Notes: generated from the sequence alone by a model not told the origin. Shown: positions 11,440-23,136, numbered from the stretch's first letter. The stretch: DNA of 64,000 nucleotides from Cordilura impudica (GCA_963682025.1 OY821521.1:193655075-193719074); one strand, 5' to 3'. A program made the numbers and translations.

Positions 11440-11640
11440 TTTTAACATTTTTTTTTTTATCAACTCTGGTAGAAAAATTTTAAAGTTTCCATTGTTTTGG
11501 CATCACTAAAAAAAATATGCTAGATAATTTTTGTCATCGCCGCGAGCCTGCGTGCAAAGCTTCAGATCGATTGGGTCACGGGCAAGGGGCTAAAAATCGA
11601 TCCAAAATTTTGTTGACAAGCAGACAAGCAGACACTATGA
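11440..11640 (-). mobile_element. Internal fragment of DINE-like family B
   Basis: Reverse complement of about 44710-44900. Shared blocks are GTTTCCATTGTTTTGGCATC, CGAGCCTGC, CAGATCGATTGGGTCACGGG and AATCGATCCAAAATTTTGTT. It has the same orientation as the fragment at 9608-9700. Between 11041 and 11440, GGTC(A/C)CGAGAA(T/A) motifs occur twice (near 11117 and 11299), perhaps more of the same element. Confidence 0.6.
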
Positions 11641-11818
11641 GTTAATATAAAGGGAGTAAAAATTCAACAACATTGTTGTTAATAAAAAAAAAAACAATGT
11701 AAGTTTACAAAAAAAAAAAAATTATATGTATTGATTTATTTAAAGAAAAACAACAATAACTTTTGATATTGTATGTTTTGTGTGTAATATTTACATACAT
11801 ATATTAAATAATAAAATA

Positions 11819-13748
11819 ATATACATATTGCACCTGTACTCTAAAGCAGAGCCTACCTACGGTCAAGCTCGAGTACTCGAGCTACTCGAAGCTCGAGCTA
11901 CTCGAGTAGTTAATTAGCTACTCGAGCTCAACGAGTAGCTCGAGTAGTAAAAATTAGCATTTTTCGTGTTTGAAAACATGTAAAAAGTTAAATATTGTTA
12001 TTTAGTACAACAAATGTATACTTTTTAGAATCGTACAGATACCGGGAATATCACTATTAAATTTCACTTCAATCGGAGTATCCCACTTGCGTGGGCAAAC
12101 TACTACCCGAAAAGGCTCGACGACTTTCCATACAAATGTATGAAAATATTAACTTCATAGATGTTTGACTTCATTTAAGAAAAAATTTTCCCAAAATACA
12201 TGGTACGATTTTATATATTTTGAAGTCAGTTACACTGATAGATTACCCTCCTGAAATATTAAAACATTCTGATAAAAACTATGGAGTGGTCTTACTACTA
12301 CTCGAAAAAGATCTTCCACTTTCCACTCAAATGTATGAAAATATGATCTTCGTATATGTTTGATGCCTATTTACAAAAGAATTTTAAAGGACACTTGGAA
12401 AAACCTCTTAGTATTTTAATTTGAATATATGTAGAGGATATGTTTTCAAAATTTCAAAGCATTTGGACAAAAATGTTGGACAAATTTTAACACATTTATG
12501 GAAACTGGCTGATTTTTATCGAGTAGTATTTCGGCAACAGCACAATTATTGCCGAAATTCTTTGAAATTTTAAGGACGTTATGTCCTCTTATATGCAACT
12601 TTAGTATTTATAAATTTGTAGCAAGTGTTCCTTAAATATTTTTTGAAAAAGATTTTTTTTAATTACTGATCTTTTTCGAGTAGTAGTTCGTCCACCCCAC
12701 ACCTTTCATCCGAGTGTTTCAATATTTTAGAGGAATAATGTGTTGATATAATGGAAACATGTCCTCTACATATATTCAAATTAAAATACTAAGAGGTTTT
12801 TCCAAGTGTTCTTTAAAATTTTTTTGTAAATAGGCATCAAACATATACGAAGATCATATTTTCATACATTTGAGTGGAAAGTGGATGATCTTTTTCGAGT
12901 AGTAGTTAGCCCACTCCATAGTTTTTATCAGAATGTTTTAATATTTCAGGAGGGTAATCTATCAGTGTAACTGACTTCAAAATATATAAAATCATACCAT
13001 GTATTTTGGGAAAATTTTTTCTTAAATGAAGTCAAACATCTATGAAGTTAATATTTTTATACATTTGTATGGAAAGTCGTCGAGCTTTTTCGAGTAGTAG
13101 TTTGCCCACGCAAGTGGGACACTCCGATTCAAGTGAAATTTAATAGTGATATTCCTGGTATCTGTACAATTCTAAAAAGTATACATGTGTTATACTAAAT
13201 ACCAATATTTAACTTTTTACATGCTTTCAAACATGAAAAATGCTAATTTTTACTACTCGAGCTACTCGTTGAACTCGAGTAGCTCATCAACTACTTGAGC
13301 AGCTCAAGTAGCTCGAGTAGCTCGAAGCTCGAGTAATGGGGAGCCCTGCTCTAAAGTGAGTCAACTCAAAATTTTTAAATTTTCACTTTTTGCAAGAAAA
13401 CGATATACAGTGGTCATATCTATCCACTGTAAAAATCTTACATCGATTTTTCTAGTCTTTCGCAAACAAAAAAAATACAGTTGTAACCCTCTTTGTGTTA
13501 TAAGATTAGCTTCTCTAAAAACCACTAAAAAGACATATTTTGAGTTCTGCCCAAAAGAATTGTTATTTTTGCTGAATACTGAAAAAATCGCAAAAACAAC
13601 TACTGTTGTATACTTATTAATCGCAATTCTTTACAATGAACAACTGTTTTTAAATTTTTTAGTAAATATTAAAAAAAACCGTTTTTGCCTCTACTGAAAA
13701 TTTGTAAATTTTGAGTTGACTCATAGGTACAGGTGCGATATGTATATT
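11819..13748. mobile_element. Small inverted-repeat element (MITE) carrying a nested hAT palindrome
   Basis: With the nested element removed, the left end reads CATATTGCACCTGTACTCTA then TGAGTCAACTCAAAATTT. The right end at 13695-13748 is its reverse complement apart from a few changes. The terminal repeats are therefore about 50 bp and the original element about 420 bp. The interior (13387-13694) holds a 113-codon ORF (13356-13697) with no recognisable domain. Its superfamily is undetermined, because no target duplication is clear. Confidence 0.6.
11847..13348. mobile_element. hAT-type foldback element, 1.5-kb palindrome
   Basis: The ends are CAGAGC... and ...GCCCTG, and the flanks are the same 8 bases, CTCTAAAG, at 11839-11846 and 13349-13356. 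This duplication fits the hAT consensus nTnnnnAn. The two arms (about 11847-12450 and 12750-13348) are reverse complements, rich in CTACTCGAG units at the tips. Inside each arm a block with CGAGTAGTAGTT and CCACTCCATAG is repeated. No transposase is encoded. A partial relative lies at 20936-21190. Confidence 0.75.
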
Positions 13749-13751
13749 CTA

Positions 13752-13772
13752 TATATATATATATATATATTT
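13752..13772. repeat. (TA)n microsatellite
   Basis: A run of TA dinucleotides directly outside the right terminal repeat of the MITE. Confidence 0.9.
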
Positions 13773-13834
13773 CCATCATAACAGCATGTTAGAAATAAAT
13801 CGGTTTATTATTTTATTTATATAAAATTCTCCAA

Positions 13835-14708
13835 TATTTTGCTTTGCAATAGTTATTTCTATTTTAACATGAATGTCAACATTTTCAATTAGATATCAAA
13901 CACAACAATTTCACGAATACACAGGGCTGATGTTTTATTTCATACGTTTTTCCATTATTCTTTTACAAATATGACCATAAGTTTGGCATATTAACTTTTG
14001 GTTGTATTTACAAAATAGAGTTACCGAGTGCATCAATGATTTTTTTGCTTTCAAAACAGTTCTACACAGATATATAAAATTATAATTCTGCTTTACGCAC
14101 AAAATATCTGATTGCGATTACATATAATTTTTAAGAATTGTTTATAATTACTTAAGCATTACTATTGACATGAATACAAAACTGAACCTTTTAATTTTTC
14201 CATTCAAATTTAAGAAAATATCAATTCTAAAAATTGCAATTCAGATTTCCAATTATAAATTGGAATATATCAATTGAATTTCAGAAAATCATATTAAAAC
14301 GTCGGAAATAATTACTTGAAGACATCAATTGATTTTTTTAAAATATAAATTTTATTCTTTCAGCACAAATTGAAATTCAAAAAACACCAAATATGTTTAC
14401 AACTAAAAAAGCAACTGAAATTAAAAAAAATATTGCGATTCAGGAGACATTAATAGCATTTGAGGATAAGAAAACATTAATTTAAATTCAATGAAGTTTA
14501 GAAAAGTTAGAATGATATTTAAGAATTGTGAACATAAAAATTGTTACACAAATAAAGCGCAATTTGATGAAAATGTTATTTATATATTATTTTTCACAAT
14601 TTTTTTTGATAAAAATTTGAAGTTTTCAGAAAATGAAGGTTACAAATTATTTAATTTAAAATTTTTGGGACATTTGGTTTTTTGCGTTTAGCATCCCTAA
14701 TTTGAACC
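13835..14708 (+). repeat. Dispersed repeat D, copy 1 (inverted mate at 42905-44335)
   Basis: From GCTTTGCAATAGTTATTTC to the end at GCATCCCTAATTTGA the block matches the reverse complement of 42905-44335, including GAGTTACCGAG, ACGTCGGAAATAAT and ACACCAAATATGTTTACA. The mate has about 650 extra bases in the middle. No conserved ORF is present; the 66-codon ORF at 14491-14691 is not preserved as a family I know. Confidence 0.75.
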
Positions 14709-14793
14709 AGTGTTCAAGATGACCTCAAAATTTGACTTCATGGTATGAAAATTAAAACCCAAAAAATTTGAGTTAGATAATAATTCACAGATA

Positions 14794-16872
14794 CAGTAGA
14801 AGCTCACAAATTAGAACCACTTGGTTTTTGGGGTGGTTCTAATTAATGAATTGTTGTAATTTCTGGACGGTTTTTTTTTATTTGTTTTTAAAACAGAAAC
14901 AAAGTTAAATAAACATAATAAATATAACTGTAATAAATATATGACTGTTTTTTGGTTCCTTAAGAGACGAAATAACGATTTGATTCCGAATGGCCAAAAT
15001 ATTGGTCATATGCTGAGACAATTCTTTCTTCTTCCACCACTTAATCAAGTTGTTTGCACTTTCGACAGCTACGGAATATGAAATAGCAGGCCCGGTGTCA
15101 ACGATTTCATCTTGTTCCGCGTCCTCGTCATCGGTGGAGTGTTCGATTTCATCGACTTCTGCCTCGTTCAAGTCTTGATTCCATGTTTCGATTTCTTCTA
15201 GAGGCATTGAATTATTTGGATCAAGCTTATTTAACAGCGCCTCTGTTTCTTCTAGAAATAGATTGCTATGCTGATTAAGATGACCCCATTGAGCCAATGG
15301 CAATTCATCGTCGTTGTCGAACTCATCAGAATGAACGTTTTCAAACTCGTTCCAATTCAATAATTTTGCCCAAGACTTTTTAATTATGTGCTGTGGTAAT
15401 TCATCCCACTCTTGTAAAGTAACATTATTGCATGGCGGATCGAATGGTGCTTTAGATGAATGTTCAAATCACCCCTTTCAGCAATTAAGTTAGCAAGCAG
15501 CTGGCGCCTGTAAATCAGCTTAGTTTCCTTTATCGGATTTTGGTCCATAGGCTACAAAGCTGCTGTCACATTGGGCAGAAAAAAATGGAACTATGTTTCC
15601 GTCGTCACTTTGGAGCTGTTCAACCGTTGCATGAGCGGAGCAGTTGTCAATCAGCAATAGAGCCTTCGGCGGCAAAGAGTTTTCTTGAGAGAAGCGTTTG
15701 ACCTAGAAGGCAAAAATGCTGTCATAACAACTTGAAAATATATACAATCAATTGTTTACCTTACCTCTTTAATAAATATCTGATGAAAACACTGGTGAAA
15801 GATACGCGACGTCATCCAAGTATTCTTTGAAAAATGGTAGTGAAGTGGATTATAAAATACTTTAAAACATTTTGGCTTTCTTGCTTTGCCAATGACCATG
15901 GGCTTTAATTTGTGTGAGCCATCTGCGTTTGTACCCAGTAAAACTGAAAGGCGTTATTTTTGTAGTTTGTACCCAGGAGCAGTTTTTTCACAAGCACCTA
16001 CATATGTTCTGTCTGGTAAACAACGAAAGAACAATCCACACTCATCGACATTATATATTTGTGCTTCGGTCGGTCCCATTTCAGTAACTTTGTTGCGAAA
16101 AGTTAGTATGAACGGAGCAATGGACTCGATATTACTGGAAAGTATTTCGCCACAAATTTTTAAATATCGAATGCCATGGCGACGTTTAAATTTTGCAAAC
16201 CATCCATCGCTTGCATTAAACACACTTTCATTTTTATTAGGAAACAGTTCGCTGAAAATTTGTTTAGCCTTTGCCTTTAATATTGCTCCAGTCAAAGTTC
16301 AGTTTTTCTTTCGTTGAATTAAAAACCATGCATACAGTTGTTTTTCCATTTCCGGATATTCAGCAGCATGCAGACCTTTCTTTATTGCAACTTGATAAGT
16401 GCTAGCGACTGCACCCAAAATCAATTTTTTCTTGGATTTGATGTAGCTGATTGCAGACTTCGCAACTCCAAAGGCCTGAGCTATTCGACTAGCTTGTACA
16501 CCTTTATCAAGCTTTCCCAAAATTTCACCTTTTTGTGCCAAAGAAAGAGTGGTTTTTTTACGCTTATGTGATATTTTTTAAAATAACCTTCACTTTATGA
16601 TTCCAAACATGTATATCAGTCACTTTGAGCTTTATTCAGGGAAAAACCATGTATGCATTTATCTCTTCTTCTTATTTTCAAGGCTCATTCACAAAGAGCA
16701 AACGTTATTGAAATACTTAAAGCTAGTTTTTGTATGCATATGGAAAAATTCAATTCGTTCAATTATTAGAACTAAAAGTTCTAATTTTAGAACGTTCAAT
16801 ACTTTAAAATGTTCGGTTCTAATTTCTGGGTGATTCTAATTTTTGAGAGTTCTAATTTGTGAGCTTCTACTG
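14794..16872 (-). mobile_element. pogo/Tigger-type DNA transposon, full length
   Basis: The terminal inverted repeats start CAGTAGAAGCTCACAAATTA at both ends (24 of 24 bases identical), with a TA duplication on each side (14792-14793 and 16873-16874). Length is 2079 bp. The minus strand encodes a CENP-B/Tigger-type transposase with few lesions, so the insertion is fairly young. Confidence 0.92.
14905..16541 (-). pseudogene. Tigger/jerky-type transposase, few lesions
   Basis: Cut-and-paste transposase with N-terminal CENP-B-like DNA binding and a DDE nuclease core. From the start at 16541: a psq-type helix-turn-helix (RIAQAFGVAKSAISYIKSKK), a second HTH_Tnp_Tc5 domain (WFAKFKRRHGIRYLK), then the catalytic core with YNVDECGLFFRCLPDRTY, GTNADGSHKLKPMVIGKA, LLIDNCSAHA and FFLPNVTAAL. 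The tail is acidic (DSTDDEDAEQDE-like, 14905-15360). Lesions seen are an in-frame TGA near 16300, an in-frame TAA near 15952 and one frameshift near 15465. A 62-bp GT-AG interval at 15703-15764 (minus strand GTAAGG...TTCTAG) keeps the frame if spliced. The first two Asp of the triad are readable; the third region (PNVTAAL-PMDQ) is present. Confidence 0.88.
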
Positions 16873-17058
16873 TAGTAGTATTTGGAGTCAATATATGAAA
16901 ATATATTTTATTAACATAATTTAATTCAAAATCAAAAGTTGGCATTACTGGGTTAGATTTTGTATTGTATTGTGTTATTTTGTGTTATCACAATATCCAA
17001 TAGTTAAAACTCCCTTTTAATATATAAAAAAAAATTAATTCTCTATGTTTTCCAAATA

Positions 17059-18173
17059 CAGTGGACGTCCAGTAGTACGTACTTTCATTTCCACGAATTT
17101 CCAATAGTACGAAAGACAAATTTTTTGCATTGACAGTTCTGTAGTAAGAATAAAAAAAATTGTTATTCGATAATAATAACTGTATTTTTTGGAAGAATAT
17201 GCTTGTTTTAAATTTTACTTTGAAGTTTTTTACTTATTTTTTTTTCTCCGGTCAACTGCCAAATAGTTGATACGAAATTTAATGGTGATCGCAAGTGTCT
17301 TCTGTCGCGTGTTCTATATTTTGATACATAAAAATATTCAAAGTGAGCGAAGTTAAAAAGAAGCAGATTTCGTTAGAAAAAAAGTTAAAAATTATTTAAG
17401 ACAGAGATAATGGAAAATCTCTATATGTAATTTTGTAGCTAGTATGGATCATAGAAGTCAACCATCGGCACTGTAAGAAAACAGAAGGCTCAACTTTTAC
17501 CTATAACAGCTGCACTAAAATCCAGCTACAGAATAGCAACTGGAGAATTTAAAAAAATGGAAGTGGAGAGAGTACGCTGTTAAAATGCATGGATCTGGAA
17601 TTTCATGAAAACTTTTATAGAGGCGACTTTTGCTAGTGATGGCGAAAACCTATTGTCTTCTAAAGAACTTGCAGTTCTATTCATCAATAAATTAGCTACT
17701 GAATTAAGGAGCACGGTCTGACTCGTGAGGTAGTTTATAATGCAGATGAATTCGGACTTTATTAGAAACTGTTGCCGGACAAAACGTATGTACATCGTGG
17801 TGAAAATTCCAATCTGACAGGAAACTCTCAAAGGAAAGAATAATGTTTTTAATTTGTTCGAATGCTGAGGGCACAAAGAAGATTAAACATGTTATGATTG
17901 GAAAATCCCAAAATCAAAGATGTTTTCTTAAAAATGTTTTTTATTTTAATAATACCCCAAGGCATCCCCCTTTCAACCTTACTGATGGCGAAGAACTGCG
18001 TCATCTTTTTTTTTTTTTTGTTTTGAATAAAAAACTTATTTAACTGAAATTATCTGCATGCGTTTTATTTTATATAAAAGGTGGAAAAAACTTTTTGTAG
18101 TCCAATAATACGAATTTTCCAACATTACGAAAAGGCCTGACATTATATAATTCGTACTATTGGATGTCCACTG
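17059..18173 (+). mobile_element. Second pogo/Tigger-type element, internally deleted
   Basis: The ends are CAGTGGACGTCCAGTAGTAC and its inverted match (CAGTGGACATCCAATAGTAC), flanked by TA at 17057-17058 and 18174-18175. Length is 1115 bp. It is a different family from the element at 14794. The decayed transposase runs on the plus strand. Confidence 0.88.
17344..18010 (+). pseudogene. Decayed pogo/Tigger transposase
   Basis: Readable only across frames. An N-terminal helix-turn-helix region starts near 17347 (KKKQISLEKKLKII), then a block near 17640-17700 (LSSKELAVLFINKL), then the first catalytic Asp region VVYNADEFGLY-KLLPDKTYV near 17730-17800. After that comes HVMIGKSQNQRCF near 17890-17930. 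The C-terminal part of the nuclease is missing by deletion before the right terminal repeat. Several stops and frameshifts are present, so it is inactive. Confidence 0.75.
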
Positions 18174-18207
18174 TATGGCAATATTTTAATATAAAAATTG
18201 AGTTTTG

Positions 18208-18700
18208 TTTTTGGTTATTATTATGTTACTCCATCCATATGGCTGTTAAAAGAAACTATACATCTATCTCCAATTAGCATGATTTAATGCGTATAGCCAA
18301 CCTACACAACCATAACCTTTTAAAAACTTGCAAAAACTTTAACTAAACCGGAAACGCATGCATATAGGTATATAACATAAATGCATGCCGATCTGCAACC
18401 ACGATGACCAGAAAGCAAACAGCGAAACATGTTTTCTTTTATCCGAAATAATAGAAAAGACGAAAACGATATTTCCTCATTGGAGAGCGAATTACTAATG
18501 TTAGAGAGCTTTATAGACCAACTCTTGAAATAATCATCTGTTAAGAGGATCAACCCAAAGAATTTGCTGAAATAATTTAGTATTAAGCTTAATAAATTGT
18601 TTACTTCTTCAAATATTTTGTTAACATTTATTATCAATAATCAAACCGAGGTGGAGAGTAGCAAAGATCCGGCACAGCCGAATTTAACACTCTTACTTGT
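18208..18700 (-). mobile_element. DINE-like family B, copy with 5' end
   Basis: On the minus strand it begins ACAAGTAAGAGTG then an AT-rich piece and TCGGCTGTGCC, as does 42507-42823. Both also share CATGCGTTTCCGGTT, GGTTGTGTAGG and TTACTCCATCCATATGG-type blocks read in opposite orientation. This copy has an extra ~250 bases, which create a 105-codon ORF (18320-18637) with no recognised domain. Confidence 0.65.
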
Positions 18701-20935
18701 TTTTTCTGAAGTTAAGCCGCTTCATAATAAATATTTTTCGTTTTTAAATGGATTCAAAACACAAATTTTTTAACTAACAGAATGGTTTTTAATTTTATGA
18801 TCCAATATTTTTTTGAATAGACCGTTTAAGTCCTCAAAATTATATTTTTTGAAAGTTTCCATTGTATTGCTACTCGCTATGTATTACATATAAAAATAAT
18901 ATATTGTTTTTTATTTAAAATGCATAATTTTAGATTTTTTAAAGCAAATTTTGATACTTAAAACAGTATTAAAAATGCATGAATGTCCTGTTACTAATTT
19001 GGAGTCCACTTGGCTATATTATCATGAGTAATTTACTAAACCTAACCCATAGGCCTTAGTTGTTTTTCCCTCGAAAAACTAGGTTATCAATTACATAGTT
19101 CGCAACAGAGGACCTTACAAACTTTTTAAAAAATTCACAAAATATATTTTGATAACATTCTTCAATTTAAACATTTTATGTTAAATGTTTAGTAATAAAC
19201 TTGCTATAAAATTAACATTAATGATGCTGTTATCAAAGCTTTATTGCTCTGCTCTCAAATGTTAATGATAATAGTTCTTTTTTAATTATGGACGAACATA
19301 TTACAAATTATTTGTCTGCTCTAAATTATGTATGCAAAATTTATTTTTCTTTAAAATATATATACTTTGGTATAGAAAACTAATTATACGAATTTAACTA
19401 TTTAATGTTAATAAAACTTAATTTATTTATTTCTTCACTTTAATAATAATTTATATATTTATCGAGTTAACATGCATGAACAAATTTTCATTACTCTTAA
19501 TGCGCAATACGCATTATAACGGCCTTCGCTGTGGCTCTTATTTGCCATAAGAGAATAAAAGTTAAAATTTCTCTTTTGCTCTTATATGTTATTTTGTTTT
19601 ATCTCTATTGCGGTGGGTTTCATTTTTCTAAAAGTTGACATTAACTTTTAGACTCTTACAGGAAAAAAAAGTCTTGACTTTATAAAACAAAGAAAAGAAG
19701 AAGTAGAAATAAACGTTGATTTAGCATGATTTTAAAGACTTTACAATGAAAATGTTAGTGTTTCGTTTAGTTTTTATTCTTTTTGTTGTTATCATAGTAA
19801 TAATACCATATAATATCAGCTTAAATTTTGTTTATTTATTTACTATTTTTTTTTTAATTTTTGTAAATATTTAAGCAACACATAAAATTCTTTATATGTC
19901 AAGGTATTTTTTAATTTTCATATTTATATTGTATATCAGTTCATTTGCATATACATATTTACGGATGTTTGTTGCCAGCATACGAGTATGCACAAAAAGA
20001 GAATAATTAAAATCTTAAGACACTTGCAAAAAACAAAAAAACAAAAAAAAAAAAAAAATTAATAATACAGACATTCAAAATAATTTCGCATTTCAACATT
20101 TGTTACGGCATTAAGCATAACTGTGAATAATGAAAACAAATACATTCATATAAATTTATATACACATACATGTATGTACATACATATATGTATGTACGAT
20201 TATATAAGTATGCGTGCATTAATATGTATGTATGTAAGTAAGTAAAGTGTATGCCAAGTGAGACTGACAATAATGATGATAATGAGCAACAGTAGCTGCT
20301 TGTAAATGTATGCATGAGCTTGGCCATACATTATCCTACACATGCCCATACATAACGGTGTACTACTTTTTACTTTCTTTTGCCTTGTCGCTAAGTATGA
20401 AATAAATATGTATGTAATTATTGTATGCTGGCATGTATATACATACTTATATATGTGCCCGCTCTATGGTATGCGTTTCTTCGAAATTTTAAGTGATTGC
20501 AATTCAATGGTGTTTTTTTCTGGAACAGCAACTTTCGCACGAAATTTAAAAAAAAAAAAAATTCAATTCTGTTTAAAAAAGTTTTTCAAACTAATAATCA
20601 AATGGTCCCATAATGGCATATGTTATAGAGTACGAAAGAAATAAAAGAATCGTATTTCCTTTTTCTTCCCAACCCCATATTTAGGAGGTAATAAAAGGCA
20701 CCAAAAGCGACTGTTTTTCATTTTTTTTTTTTTTTTTTGCAGATTTTTCACTTTTGAGCCAAAGAAACCAGCTCTAATATTGCACACAGTTGTAGATGAC
20801 ATAAAATGAAAAATAAAATTAGAAACCTCAAAAAATTACAAATCTTCTTCGTTCCTACAAATTAGTAACGTTCGCACATCAGTAAACAGATTTTTCACGT
20901 TTATTTTAATTTAGTTCGATTATGTGTTAGTGGAG
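18701..20935. other. Gene-free AT-rich stretch
   Basis: No coding region supported. A palindromic TACATACATATATGTATGTA tract lies near 20170-20200 and an AAG/CTT-poor poly-A tract near 20040. The short ORFs at 20103-20327 and 20342-20644 are low-complexity. This may be ordinary intergenic or intronic fly sequence. Confidence 0.5.
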
Positions 20936-21190
20936 GCAGAGCTCCCCATTATTTGAGTTCGAGTAATAATATTTATTAAAACAATTTAAAAATTAAATCT
21001 TTATTGATTGAAAATATAAACCATAATGAAAATATTTTGAAAACTCAAAATTGATTAAAAGAATATAATAAAATCAAAGGTAACTTAAAAATAGTAATAG
21101 TAAAGTATAAAATATTAGGTGCCTACACGAGCTACTCGATCTGATCCAGCAGTTAATGAGCTACTCGAGCCGAACGGGTAGCTCCAGAAA
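20936..21190. mobile_element. Remnant related to the hAT-type foldback
   Basis: It starts GCAGAGCTCCCCATTA, close to the right tip of the element at 11847-13348. It ends near CGAGCTACTCGATCTGAT...GAGCTACTCGAGCC, close to the left tip. The middle is unrelated AT-rich sequence. Target duplications were not identified. Confidence 0.45.
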
Positions 21191-21564
21191 ATAGATAGAG
21201 AGATAGTTCTTCATTTGATTTTATAAAATTATTTACAATAAAATGTATAACTGCATAAATGTATCACTTCGTCTGCCGCAGGTTGGAACTGAGTTTTTTT
21301 TAAGCATAAAAATAAAATTAAAATTTTAAAACTTTTCGAATCAGCGGAATTCATTTAATAGTAATTTTTTATATGATAAAACATTTTTTTTTATTTATTT
21401 ATATTTAAAGTACAATACATTTAAAATTAAGTTGGTCTCAGCCCTTAGAGGTATTATTGAGACGAGTTGGCAATATAGTCAAATGTACAATTTATAATTA
21501 ATATTACTAATATATTCACATAATCAATACAAAAAAAAAAAAAAAATAATAAAATAACTTTGAC

Positions 21565-21715
21565 TTACCGAAGAAGCGTTTCTATGTTTTCAAATAAGTA
21601 TTTTCTAAGATTTGTTTTAAAAAGTGAAATTCTATTCATGGTTCTTAAGCTCATTGGAATTTTAGTATACTCATAACCACCCATATATTCAATACATTTC
21701 ATATTTCATGATCTA
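21565..21715 (-). pseudogene. ORF2 C-terminus after an internal deletion
   Basis: Minus-strand reading gives YTKIPMSLRTMNRISLFKTN followed by LRKYLFENIETLLR and a TAA at 21565-21567. A short Leu/Phe/Lys-rich helix pair before the stop is usual at the end of this kind of ORF2. Directly upstream the frame changes to the early reverse transcriptase (LDFTKAFDLVDHE), so several hundred codons are missing between them. Confidence 0.6.
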
Positions 21716-22372
21716 CTAAATCAAAAGCTTTTGTGAAATCCAGGAAGAGTCTGTAGCAACTCCTTTCGAACCCTGGTGCAGTCCATTACATATACAGTTT
21801 ACGACATTTGCAACCGCTTCATCGGTACCACACCCTTTTTTAAATTCAAACTGAAATTTATAAGTGTATTTATTATCAGCGAAATATTTCAAGAGACTTT
21901 GGTAAATAAGTTTTTCAAAAATTTTATAAATAGTTGACACAACAGCAACTGGACAAAACTTATTCACTGTAGAAGCATTAGAAATTTTGGGAATCGGAAT
22001 AATTTTACTTATTTTTAAACAATCCGGAAAATTGGACGAAATTATAATTTTATTAAAAATGTTCGTTAAAATAGGTAAAATTATCTGCTTACAAATAACT
22101 ACAAACTTTGGTGTAACATTATCATAACCAGTTGACTTTTTAACATTCAAATTATATATGATATTATCCATATCTGCAATTGAAATAGGTAAAAGAGCAT
22201 CTCGAGGTAATATCCTAAACTTATTGCAATTATCACCAGGAAACGTTTTAATTTGTTGCCTCAAATCGCTAACTGACTGTATAAAGTACTGGTTCAGGCT
22301 GTCAGCTATCGGTTGTTCATCATAAACTGATACACCTGTTGTTGTTAAGAGAATAATGCTCGTTTTCTGCAC
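21716..22372 (-). pseudogene. Reverse transcriptase N-terminal half, non-LTR type
   Basis: The 218-codon frame contains domain 0-2a landmarks: KKSTGYDNVTPKFVV, NFPDCLKISKIIPIPK, NKFCPVAVVSTIYKIFEKLI and YKFQFEFKKGCGTDEAV, the last equivalent to the usual FGFRKGxST box. It then loses frame just before the TKAFD block. The wording PDCLKxSKIIPIPK is typical of the CR1/L2/jockey group. It belongs with the endonuclease fragments upstream. Confidence 0.8.
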
Positions 22373-23136
22373 TCTTCCAAGTAGCTTGTTTCAAAAATTC
22401 CAAAATTTTTTTTGGATCCCCATCAATTTGATTCAAATTATCGAAAAAGTAATTATTACTGGATGTTTTCCAAGCAATTTTTTTAATTTTACCAATCTTT
22501 TTTTTAACAAATTTTCATATTTAACAGATTTTGATTTTCTACGTTTTATTAAAAGTTTACGTTTAAACAATATTAAGTTTTACAGGTTTTTGTTTATCCA
22601 CGGAGTTAGCTCAAATCTTAGTTGAGTTTTGTATTTAGTGTTGCTTGTTGAATTAGTAATAGCATTACTTATATAATATATGAGATTCTCTGTTAACTCT
22701 GATGAATTAGCATTTAAATTAACTTCAGCCAAACTACGTAGCAAATAATCTCCAACCTTATCGTAATCACATCGAACTCTGTTAATCTCAATATCTCTGT
22801 TGAAAACAAAATTACTCTTCACCTTACAGCATAGCATGTTGTGATCTGTTATAGGGCCTTCCACAGAATCCACCATTATCTTTCCAAAGACATTACTAAA
22901 TACATGGTCAATACATGTAGCACTGCTTGGTCTTGTCACCAAAGAATGGCAGCTGTGTCATAGTTTATAAGATTTGGAGTTTGGGATTCCATAAATCTCT
23001 CTAAAGTTTCTAGGAAATTGTTCACCAAACATTTTTCGGATCGATATAGAGATACTATTTTCAAGTTTGTGCCATCTATTCTAAAATTATTTAATGTAAT
23101 TGAAACAATATCTACAATGCATTCACTTCTACAATA
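22373..23136 (-). pseudogene. ORF2 endonuclease C-terminal part and linker
   Basis: Frames at 22936-23157 and 22580-22942 read as the second half of an endonuclease/exonuclease/phosphatase-fold domain. YCRSECIVDIVSI opens it, IVSLYRS follows, and SATCIDHVFSN with GPITDHNMLCC gives the conserved Asp and the (S/T)DH catalytic His. The Lys-rich linker 22373-22580 (KRKLLIKRRKSK) joins the reverse transcriptase. One frame change near 22940 and a few stops in the linker are visible. It is cut on its upstream side by the hAT target duplication at 23137-23144. Confidence 0.72.

Noticed and set aside
15886..16571. Plus-strand ORFs opposite the Tigger transposase
   Set aside because: The conserved CENP-B and DDE motifs are on the minus strand; these are antisense shadows.
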